From Littorina saxatilis (lineage: Eukaryota > Mollusca > Gastropoda > Littorinimorpha > Littorinidae): DNA of 64,000 bases. The stretch is taken from NCBI RefSeq assembly GCF_037325665.1, contig NC_090249.1, forward strand, positions 60,929,452 to 60,993,451, in the 5' to 3' direction. The first letter of the stretch is position 1, and the number at the start of each line of letters is the position of its first letter. The position numbers and the translations under genes are program-made. This document shows positions 62,401 through 64,000 of the stretch, piece after piece. Under the pieces are notes generated by a model that was not told the origin of the DNA, ran no database searches, and saw only the letters and a program-made list of their open reading frames with translations.

Positions 62401-63853
62401 ATCTAACACTAATACACCAAGGGCAATAAATCTAACACTAATACACCAAGGGCAATAAATCTAACACTAATACACCAAGGGCAATAAATCTAACACTAAT
62501 ACACCAAGGGCAATAAATCTAACACTAATACACCAAGGGCAATAAATCTAACACTAATACACCAAAGTCAGGTCAAGATTATGTGTTGCTGCTCAATGTG
62601 TTCCTGTAAAGGACGTTTGGGTAGAGTCTTGTAAAGAATGGCTTTCTTGTTAAAATGCATCTTGCAGATCATATTATTTCAATATTTTTGTGAAATTCTC
62701 TCTGAAGATGTAACCGAACAACATGAGGAAAATCATATTGTTAACAGTTACCAAAACCATACATTTTTAAGTGCTTTTGCATATATATATATATACTAGA
62801 TGAATACCCGCTTCGCCGGGTACCCGGCTTTGCCGGGAAGAAGTAGAGCCGAATAACCGGCTTTGTCGGGTATCCGGCTTTGCCGGGTGTATGCCGGCTT
62901 TGCCGGCGCATTGTACGCGATTGATGCCACACGAAGGAAGGGAGATAAACGCGCAAAACACTGGAGAAGATAAGGAAGAGTTACTGGGAATGGCTGTACA
63001 GAAAAACCAAAATCGGTTGCGCGCTGAGAGCACGTGTTGAACATTTTCATCGACCAGATTGTGTCCGGGGTCTACCTGAATAAGCCCACCAAATTTGAAG
63101 CAGATCCATCGAGAACTTTGGCCGTGCATCGCGAAGACAGACAGACAGACAAACAGACACACACAAGCTGTATATAGATATAGATACTGCACAATCACTC
63201 AAATCTAGGTTTTGTTTTATGTCAGGTTCAGTAGCAAAATCGTGATAATGTACAGTTAGACGTTACTCTAGGTTTGAATTTTGACTCAACTTGATGCACC
63301 CTTTATCTTTTTCAGCTTTTGAAGCTGTGGGAAAACCATGGCTATCTTAACAAAGACACATTGGAGGTAAGATTGGAATTATTTCACGGATATGTTGGTG
63401 TGTTCACGGCTGCCTGCTTGTATGCTTGAAAGCATGCGTATGTTTGTGTATAAGAGATGTGAATGAGTGAATCATGTATGCATCTTTGTAGAAAATGTGC
63501 AAGTTGCTCTTCGATAACATTTGTATGATACTATTAGTCATAGCTAAAGATAAATAAATAAATAAATTATATTCTGAGCTGTTGAAATGTCTGTGTCTTT
63601 GAAATGTGGGGCAGTTTTGAATTGTGCATAATGTTGGTGTGATAATGGTCTGTTGTTACTGTGTGGTGTGATAATGGTCTGTTGTTACTGTGTGGTGTGA
63701 TAATGGTCTGTTCTTACTGTGTGGTGTGATAATGGTCTGTTTTTACTGTGTGGTGTGATAATGGTCTGTTCTTACTGTGTAGTGTGATAATGGTCTGTTC
63801 TTACTGTGTTGCAGAAACTTCACGACCCAGCCCAAGCCATTTCAGCCTACCAG
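27101..63853 (+). CDS. CHERP: CHERP, 5' nine exons (gene continues past window)
   Basis: CHERP (SCAF6) is a nuclear U2-snRNP-associated SR-related protein, first described as an ER calcium-homeostasis factor. Exons 27101-27125, 46829-46999, 47689-47912, 49147-49284, 49779-49855, 61149-61223, 61852-61966, 63316-63366 and 63815-63853 join to 305 codons with every phase matching. The start MELPKPPDD parallels human MEMPLPPDD. Next come a SURP domain (IIDKLANFVARNGPEFEQMT to FLFGGENFNYYQYK), a Gln-rich coiled-coil region (exon 3), QMEEAILSLRQEKLKAQ, and a CID (CTD-interacting) domain from VQPIIDSCTKDAIM through LRLHLIYLMYDIIHHC to KLLKLWENHGYL. The Pro-rich, RS and G-patch parts of the family lie beyond the window. 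Introns 1 (19.7 kb) and 5 (11.3 kb) are filled with mobile elements and minisatellites. Confidence 0.93.
27126..28888. other. CHERP intron 1, proximal part
   Basis: Mostly unremarkable A/T-rich intron. It holds a short CT/CA tract (27,263-27,298), a minus-strand LINE tail near 28,396 and a GT microsatellite (28,511-28,540). No coding exon found. Confidence 0.5.
28396..28455 (-). mobile_element. LINE (L2-like) 3' tail fragment
   Basis: AATAATAATAAATCACTTTT, then CTATAGCGCAAGTCCACGC and GCTTTACAAA, is the inverse of a typical L2-clade 3' end (AAAGCGC...TATAG...ATTATT). No ORF remains. Confidence 0.5.
28889..30802 (+). mobile_element. repeat A, copy 5, split by a LINE insertion
   Basis: The 5' end (ACATTTAGTCAAGTTTTGAC to TTTTAACATA) lies at 28,889-28,925. 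The rest (GAGGGGGAATCGAG to CGCGACTTGTT) resumes at about 29,971 and runs to 30,802. Removing the intervening LINE restores the sequence order seen in copy 7. Confidence 0.75.
28926..29970 (+). mobile_element. 5'-truncated LINE (L2/CR1-like), ORF2 C-terminus plus 3' UTR
   Basis: A plus-strand frame from about 28,951 to a TAG near 29,209 encodes LQDSAPSYLSSLLKPHVPTR, then LVVPRIKLNAFGKRAFIY and APSIWNSLPMSVR. This is the classic ORF2 C-terminal tail of CR1/L2 LINEs (FG.RAF...AP..WN.LP). The 3' end is GCGCTTAGAGCC...TAAGGGATAGGCGCAATATA followed by (ATT)n at 29,951-29,970, an L2-type tail. The reverse transcriptase itself is absent, so the copy is dead. Confidence 0.75.
30803..31868. other. CHERP intron 1, non-repetitive stretch
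   Basis: No exon or RNA gene seen. Contains a G tract (31,740-31,756) near a short purine-rich segment. Confidence 0.5.
31872..32103. repeat. 26-bp minisatellite, about 9 copies
   Basis: Units of GTTGAGAGACCTRCTCAGAG plus ATCAAG, tandem within CHERP intron 1. Confidence 0.92.
32620..32841. repeat. 37-bp minisatellite, 6 copies
   Basis: Units of GTGCTTCAAGTGCTGTGTAA, TGCACTGTGTTTTGTGT; successive GCTTCAAG starts are 37 bp apart. Copies are nearly identical. Confidence 0.92.
32842..34030. other. CHERP intron 1, no recognised feature
   Basis: Non-repetitive intron sequence with short chance ORFs only. Confidence 0.5.
34051..34428 (+). mobile_element. repeat B, copy 1
   Basis: An interspersed repeat beginning ACGACTTGTGTCTGTCTG next to a TA microsatellite. 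It continues TTCGCGATGCACGGCCAAAG and CAAATTTGGTGGGCATATTC, and ends GGGTATTCATCTAGT. Copies at 59,420-59,965 (+) and 62,797-63,175 (-) share this structure. A 43-bp internal segment (CAATCCATATTCCCGTTACT...) is duplicated in this copy. Family not identified. Confidence 0.65.
34818..36123 (-). mobile_element. repeat A, copy 6, with a 0.47-kb insertion
   Basis: Minus orientation, from AACAAGTCGCGTAAGGCG to AGTCAAAACTTGACTAAAT. It is interrupted between ATGAAAA (about 35,466) and ACGTTCGGGG (about 35,939). The outer parts are close to copies 1 and 4. Confidence 0.75.
35467..35938. mobile_element. unclassified insertion inside repeat A copy 6
   Basis: Begins CAAGAGGCGAAGCCTTCAAG and ends CACTTCGTGAGCCAAAAA. 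Inside are a CA microsatellite (35,529-35,604), four TGACGTC/TGACGTCA-type motifs (35,760-35,815), and ACAT and GCAC tetranucleotide runs (35,843-35,892). No ORF and no clear inverted ends. Its limits are set by comparison with intact copies of repeat A. Confidence 0.5.
36124..37111. other. CHERP intron 1 with a G tract and ~70-bp duplication
   Basis: A G homopolymer lies at 36,710-36,735. The segment GGTACTTTGTTGTGGGTTGG...TAACTTGCAGGGTGG occurs twice (about 36,739 and 36,834). No exon seen. Confidence 0.55.
37112..37474 (+). mobile_element. tRNA-derived SINE, full length, perfect 11-bp target duplication
   Basis: The tRNA-like head (GGGCGCTGTGGCGGGGTGG, A box; GGGTTCGAATCCCGG, B box) is followed by a ~280-bp body (TGGTGGGTTAAGTGTGGAG...CATACATGTAAAA) and a GAA-rich tail. 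GGTATAGCTAG flanks it exactly at 37,101-37,111 and 37,475-37,485. RNA polymerase III transcription is expected from the family. It sits in CHERP intron 1. Confidence 0.88.
37486..39298. other. CHERP intron 1, no recognised feature
   Basis: Apart from a short AG run at 37,618-37,636, I see only ordinary intron sequence. No exon or RNA gene supported. Confidence 0.5.
39303..40360. mobile_element. TTAA-flanked foldback element with an extra right end
   Basis: TTAA (39,299-39,302) precedes AGGCACAGTAAGCCTCCCGT, and the exact inverse ACGGGAGGCTTACTGTGCCT precedes TTAA (40,361-40,364); TTAA here is the first four bases of TTAAATG. The inverted arms extend about 150 bp (GGATGTTCCCGTTYGGKGAG, CGTTCAAATGGAAG). 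A second, internal inverted arm occupies about 40,000-40,137, so the right end is present twice. TTAA targets are used by piggyBac and Kolobok superfamilies; no transposase remains to choose between them. Confidence 0.65.
40584..40822. repeat. CA microsatellite, about 240 bp
   Basis: CA dinucleotides with interspersed CATTCATCTCACA units; the longest pure run is about 40,749-40,821. Long frames here are repeat artefacts. Confidence 0.93.
41434..41620 (-). mobile_element. LINE (L2-like) 3' tail fragment
   Basis: (AAT)n then AACTTTTCTATAGCGCAAGT, CCAGGCGCTTTACAAATTC: the inverse of an L2-type 3' terminus, similar to the fragment at 28,396. Confidence 0.5.
41706..43238 (+). mobile_element. repeat A, copy 7, carrying a piggyBac-like insertion
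   Basis: Starts ACATTTAGTCAAGTTTTGAC and ends TTTTCGCCTTACGCGACT. It is interrupted at 42,239-42,967; joining the flanks across one TTAA regenerates ATTATGATTAAAATTAAATT as in other copies. Confidence 0.75.
42239..42967. mobile_element. piggyBac-like non-autonomous element, TTAA target duplication
   Basis: TTAA at 42,235-42,238 and 42,968-42,971. The ends CCCTTTCGCTGCC and (inverse) CCACTTGACTGCC are partial inverted repeats of the piggyBac type. On the minus strand a short frame reads RWKQVDDSDYNPFLEQAKQP and then stops. That resembles the acidic N-terminal part of piggyBac transposases, so the element may be an internally deleted derivative; this last point is tentative. Confidence 0.65.
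43826..44036. repeat. 26-bp minisatellite, about 8 copies
   Basis: Units of TTGTTCATCAATTCASCCCC plus CACACA in CHERP intron 1. Three plus frames stay open because of the repeat; not coding. Confidence 0.93.
44792..45168 (+). mobile_element. tRNA-derived SINE, diverged copy
   Basis: Head GTGCAGTGGCCCAATGGATA (A-box region) and a degenerate B box (GTGTTGGAATCCTGACC), then the same body as at 37,112 (TGGTGGGTTAAGAGTGGAG, CTCATGCAAAA) and a GAAGAAGAA tail. The tail runs directly into the 57-bp minisatellite. No target duplication found. Confidence 0.75.
45168..46537. repeat. 57-bp minisatellite, about 24 copies, with 3' splice-site-like motif
   Basis: Unit: AAGCTTGATATGGAAATGAA, GGCTGGTCCTTGACTTGTT, CTCTCCCCTCTCAGTCCC (57 bp). 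Because 57 = 3 x 19, a 511-codon minus-strand frame repeats LGLRGERTSQGPAFISISS; I regard it as non-coding. On the plus (CHERP) strand each unit offers a pyrimidine tract ending in CTCAG; by my count 18 copies keep CAG and six carry CTCAA. The array ends about 290 bp before CHERP exon 2. Confidence 0.95.
46829..46999 (+). CDS. CHERP: CHERP exon 2 (SURP domain)
   Basis: Acceptor TGTTTTCAG|ATCC; donor GCCA|GTGAGT. Encodes almost the whole SURP module, with the conserved FVARNGPEFE and FLFG core. Confidence 0.95.
47000..47688 (+). other. CHERP intron 2
   Basis: Contains a GAT trinucleotide run near 47,022-47,042, a CT microsatellite (47,071-47,131) and a pogo-like MITE (47,457-47,627). Confidence 0.8.
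47457..47627. mobile_element. pogo/Tigger-like MITE, copy 3
   Basis: Left end TGTGGAACCC, right end GGGTTTACTG followed by TA. Internal TTTAAGACTTCCCCC, TTTTAAGACC and GAGGTCTAAAAGG match the copies at 918 and 11,562. Confidence 0.55.
47689..47912 (+). CDS. CHERP: CHERP exon 3 (Gln-rich)
   Basis: Acceptor GTGCACAG|TCTT; donor CAACAG|GTAAGG. Encodes LKKQMMMEQQQQQ and a heptad-like Gln/Ala/Met-rich stretch, likely coiled coil. Confidence 0.92.
48064..48405 (-). mobile_element. tRNA-derived SINE with perfect 12-bp target duplication
   Basis: Minus strand: head GGGCGGGGATGTAGCTCAGT, CGGTAGCGCGCTGG (A box), a B-box region around GTGAGTTCGTCCCCACG, then the shared body ending at TTTCAGCCCATG. TAACTTGGAGAG occurs at 48,052-48,063 and 48,406-48,417, immediately flanking it. 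Lies in CHERP intron 3. Confidence 0.88.
48423..48729. mobile_element. hAT-like MITE with 6-bp flanking repeat
   Basis: Ends CAGGCATGGGAATTG and AATTCCCGTGCCTG are inverted repeats. GTGAAC flanks it directly on both sides (48,417-48,422 and 48,730-48,735). A CCGCCGAAA motif is iterated near the left end. An internal segment (GGGCATGCCCCCGGACCCCC...TTCGCGCCGTCG) is shared with the element at 56,131-56,413. hAT targets are normally 8 bp, so family assignment is tentative. Confidence 0.6.
48817..49010 (+). mobile_element. tRNA-derived SINE, short copy
   Basis: Head GGGGACGGGAGATGGCTCAG, TCGGTAGCAGCACTGG with a B-box-like GGATTCGACCCC, then a body with TTCCCTGAGTCTCTCCTTGG and an A-rich end. A different subfamily from the 37,112 copy. 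Confidence 0.6.
49147..49284 (+). CDS. CHERP: CHERP exon 4
   Basis: Acceptor GATGACAG|GTCC; donor ATCATG|GTTGGT (weaker). 46 codons: VQMEEAILSLRQEKLKAQAE to VQPIIDSCTKDAIM, matching human IDTCTKDAIS. Enters the CID domain. Confidence 0.93.
49303..49470. repeat. 39-bp tandem repeat, 4 copies
   Basis: Units of TGTGTGTTCGTTTAACCTAG, AGAAATATAGGGCCTGAAA in CHERP intron 4, just after exon 4. Confidence 0.9.
49779..49855 (+). CDS. CHERP: CHERP exon 5 (CID)
   Basis: Acceptor GTTTTCAG|AACGG; donor GACAG|GTAAAG. Encodes NGKTWIMARATSEEHCYLIS to FLD, aligned with human GKNWMFSNAKSPPHCELM. Confidence 0.92.
49918..50115. repeat. 66-bp tandem repeat, 3 copies
   Basis: Units starting TTTAGGACAGTCCTTGATGT at about 49,921, 49,987 and 50,053, at the start of CHERP intron 5. 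Confidence 0.9.
50870..51010. repeat. Tigger left end: terminal inverted repeat and subterminal motifs
   Basis: Terminal repeat at 50,870-50,894, then further CTTCAATATAGCCGG, CTTCAATATAGGC, CGGTTATATTGAA and TTCAATATAACCG motifs to about 51,005, in both orientations. They are likely transposase-binding sites. Confidence 0.75.
51450..51782. repeat. GA, TA and CA microsatellites in the Tigger 3' region
   Basis: GA runs (51,456-51,600) with an embedded TA run (about 51,490-51,512), and a CA run (51,739-51,782). They lie between the OTU stop codon and the left terminal repeat. Confidence 0.92.
51864..53652 (-). CDS. Tigger transposase C-terminus fused to an OTU/vertnin-like domain (exon 2)
   Basis: Open to a stop at 51,866-51,864. 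Part 1 is the ordinary Tigger tail: FSVTLLDAVRNLKRAWDNV, TVRNCFRKAGF, an acidic Asp/Asn stretch, PPSISKLEALSALSTIELYL, and QSRITDFF (53,060-53,037), a PCNA-binding-type QxxIxxFF motif. Part 2 is a 9-residue coding minisatellite (STSKDTPRP, 12 copies). Part 3 is about 210 residues with VDYVSLELYPHDAPQRFPVR, CADGNCLPRCGSLLAYGDED, GLSSVLGVPVQSVYP and NHFVVCV. From memory of the family, the order and motifs match vertebrate vertnin (VDSVALSLYPEDAP...), but here the OTU residues Asp (52,391), Cys (52,382) and a C-terminal His (51,893) are present. OTU enzymes are cysteine deubiquitinases; activity here is inferred only. Base use does not differ visibly from exon 1. Confidence 0.85.
52628..52972 (-). 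repeat. 27-bp coding minisatellite in the transposase-OTU linker
   Basis: Twelve in-frame copies of a 27-bp unit encode STSKDTPRP (variants STCK, STTK, STNK), plus a degenerate thirteenth. The period is a multiple of three, so the frame is kept. It forms a basic, Pro/Ser/Thr-rich flexible linker. Confidence 0.92.
53653..53858 (-). other. spliceosomal intron inside the Tigger gene, 206 bp
   Basis: Donor CTACAG|GTGAGG, acceptor TTTTTTCAG|GTCCCG. Joining gives KFFYRSRLLSRLILHVDSG and on to LPLDEFSVTLLDAV, which reads correctly through this conserved Tigger region. The intron is mostly CA/GT microsatellite (53,700-53,850). Confidence 0.85.
53859..54820 (-). pseudogene. Tigger transposase, exon 1 (DNA binding and DDE core), two in-frame stops
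   Basis: The best start is the ATG at 54,820-54,818 (MAAKQKRVSLTIKRK; good initiation context). Domains in order: a CENP-B/Psq-type helix-turn-helix (IELIQKLETGCKKRKEVAEE, YGISAGCVTKIM); a Tc5/CENP-B second HTH (RSNAIPISGPVLKTKAEEFA, FECTNGWLSRFNKRHNI); then DDE_1 with aspartates in NMDE (54,301), VIDNC (53,989) and PLDCGV (53,896), the DDD triad with about 30 residues between the last two. Stops: TAG at 54,568-54,566 (between the HTH domains) and TGA at 54,364-54,362 (before the core), both in the same frame. The exon ends at TTCTACAG|GTGAGG (53,859). Confidence 0.92.
55132..55280. repeat. Tigger right end: terminal inverted repeat and subterminal motifs
   Basis: Two clusters of TTCAATATAGCCGGG-type motifs (55,132-55,178, three copies; 55,230-55,280, three copies) end in the terminal inverted repeat at 55,256-55,280. 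Confidence 0.75.
55443..56130. other. CHERP intron 5, no recognised feature
   Basis: Ordinary A/T-rich intron with an ATT run at 55,674-55,694. No exon seen. Confidence 0.5.
56131..56413. mobile_element. hAT-like MITE
   Basis: Ends CAGGGGCGGA and TCCGCCCCTG are exact inverted repeats, the common hAT terminal sequence. Flanks TGTGTGTG and ATGTGTAT agree at six of eight positions, an imperfect 8-bp target duplication. Shares the GGGCATGCCCCCGGACCCCC block and GCGCTTTGCGCCGTCG with the element at 48,423. Confidence 0.65.
56414..57242. other. CHERP intron 5, low-complexity patches
   Basis: GT tract (56,429-56,464) and a G-rich stretch (56,810-56,865). Short ORFs only; nothing recognised. Confidence 0.5.
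57243..57473. repeat. 77-bp tandem repeat, 3 copies
   Basis: GGGGTATTTCTTGAGAGTAA units start at 57,243, 57,320 and 57,397, each followed by CCACCTGTTACCCTGCCCCA and GCACCGCCATTTGGTCC. Confidence 0.9.
58118..58277. mobile_element. 160-bp hairpin MITE
   Basis: Nearly the whole element is one inverted repeat. The left arm TTACAACACGAGTGGTTTTT, TATATGGCTTGTATTTCAGT, CAAGACCCAGCGG is mirrored by CCGCTGGGTCTTGACTGAAA, TACAAGCCATATAAAAAACC, ACGAGTGTTGTAA, with a short central loop (about 58,195-58,198). No coding content. Confidence 0.8.
58278..59419. other. CHERP intron 5, no recognised feature
   Basis: Non-repetitive sequence with only short chance ORFs. Confidence 0.5.
59420..59965 (+). mobile_element. 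repeat B, copy 2
   Basis: Same start (ACGACTTGTGTCTGTCTG after a TA run) and core (TTCGCGATGCACGGCCAAAG) as copy 1. It keeps a longer right end with tandem CACTCACCCGGCAAAGCCGG units (about 59,818-59,955) and ends GCGGGTATTCATCTAGT. Confidence 0.65.
61149..61223 (+). CDS. CHERP: CHERP exon 6 (CID)
   Basis: Acceptor GTGTGTAG|ACTG; donor CACTG|GTAAGT. Encodes LTSKEASFSLRLHLIYLMYD to IIHH, the CID core helix (human FELRLHLIYLINDVLHH). Confidence 0.94.
61493..61857. repeat. 60-bp tandem repeat, 6 copies, carrying the CHERP exon 7 acceptor
   Basis: Units of TTATTTCCAAAAAATGTCTA, TTGTGATTGTATCAGTGGTT, GTATGCGTGCAGTGTCAGAG. Each copy ends in GCGTGCAG|TGWCAG, the same sequence as the real exon 7 acceptor at 61,851/61,852. 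Five upstream look-alike AGs end at 61,552, 61,612, 61,671, 61,731 and 61,791. Confidence 0.93.
61852..61966 (+). CDS. CHERP: CHERP exon 7 (CID)
   Basis: Acceptor GCGTGCAG|TGTCAGG; donor GACAAG|GTCAGT. With this acceptor the join reads HHCVRRNVEGLKESLEKVVV, collinear with human HHCQRKQARELLAALQKVVV. The site is the last of six tandem copies of a 60-bp repeat. Confidence 0.9.
62154..62567. repeat. 29-bp minisatellite, about 14 copies
   Basis: Units of CCAAGGGCAATAAATCTAAC plus ACTAATACA in CHERP intron 7. Each copy contains AATAAA. Very homogeneous, so recently expanded. Confidence 0.95.
62797..63175 (-). mobile_element. repeat B, copy 3
   Basis: Minus orientation: ACTAGATGAATACCCGCTTC at the left, CGTGCATCGCGAAGACAGAC and ACACACAAGCTGTATA at the right, flanked by TA-rich sequence on both sides. 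Confidence 0.65.
63316..63366 (+). CDS. CHERP: CHERP exon 8 (CID)
   Basis: Acceptor TTTTTCAG|CTTT; donor TTGGAG|GTAAGA. 17 codons, LLKLWENHGYLNKDTLE (human LLQLWEKNGYFDDSIIQ). Confidence 0.93.
63632..63812. repeat. 29-bp minisatellite, 6 copies, abutting the CHERP exon 9 acceptor
   Basis: Units of TGTGATAATGGTCTGTTSTT plus ACTGTGTGG. The last unit runs directly into GTTGCAG|AAACTT, the exon 9 splice acceptor. Confidence 0.92.
63815..63853 (+). CDS. CHERP: CHERP exon 9
   Basis: Acceptor GTGTTGCAG|AAACTT; donor TACCAG|GTAAAG. 13 codons, KLHDPAQAISAYQ (human QLQSPALGLGQYQ). The next exon is outside the window. Confidence 0.9.
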
Positions 63854-64000
63854 GTAAAGCAATAAAATCGTTAAGATACGTACAATAGCACCAGTGTTTA
63901 GTCTGTTGTCAATGTACAGTTAGCAATATAAGATGAAGTTTACAAGGTTTATTTTTGTATGAAGGTTGTATTGCCAGGATCTTCAGGAAAATCATGTTTT

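Overview
The window is a stretch of animal nuclear genome: intron-rich, crowded with minisatellites, microsatellites and nested transposable elements. The two host genes, the tRNA-derived SINEs and a young ~830-bp repeat ending in an ACGCGACTTGTT-type motif point to a mollusc, most likely a caenogastropod snail of the Littorina type. That identification is an inference from repeat style and protein similarity, not a database match.

Layout. 1-12 kb is satellite-like: an AG microsatellite, a 25-bp minisatellite (31 copies), and an 8.7-kb array of a 49-bp unit (about 178 copies) containing a near-perfect 2,303-bp (47-unit) block duplication. 12-18 kb holds a SINE, MITEs and four copies of an ~830-bp repeat ('repeat A') in an inverted layout. 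22.7-26 kb, minus strand, is a complete MAP-kinase-interacting kinase gene (MNK/MKNK): six coding exons, 506 codons plus stop, all splice sites in phase. From 27,101 to the right edge, plus strand, runs the 5' part of CHERP (calcium homeostasis endoplasmic reticulum protein, a U2-snRNP-associated splicing factor): nine exons, 305 codons, with the SURP domain and most of the CID domain. It continues beyond the window. MNK and CHERP are divergent, with about 1.1-1.4 kb between their start codons. They share a putative promoter region and act respectively in translation control (eIF4E phosphorylation) and pre-mRNA splicing.

CHERP introns 1 (19.7 kb) and 5 (11.3 kb) carry most of the mobile DNA: repeat A copies split by a LINE, by a TTAA-flanked piggyBac-like element and by an unclassified insert; SINEs with perfect target duplications; a TTAA foldback element; hAT-like and pogo-like MITEs; and many minisatellites. 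Several minisatellites contain or abut 3' splice-site-like sequence.

The most striking object is a 4.4-kb Tigger/pogo DNA transposon (50,870-55,280, antisense in CHERP intron 5). It has perfect 25-bp terminal inverted repeats and a TA target duplication. Its transposase gene is split by a clean GT-AG intron. After the normal transposase C-terminus (including a PCNA-binding-type QxxIxxFF motif) the reading frame continues through a 9-residue coding minisatellite into an OTU-like cysteine-protease domain that resembles vertebrate vertnin, with apparent Asp, Cys and His catalytic residues. The transposase half has two in-frame stops; the OTU half is open. I consider this fusion the best candidate for an undescribed system here.
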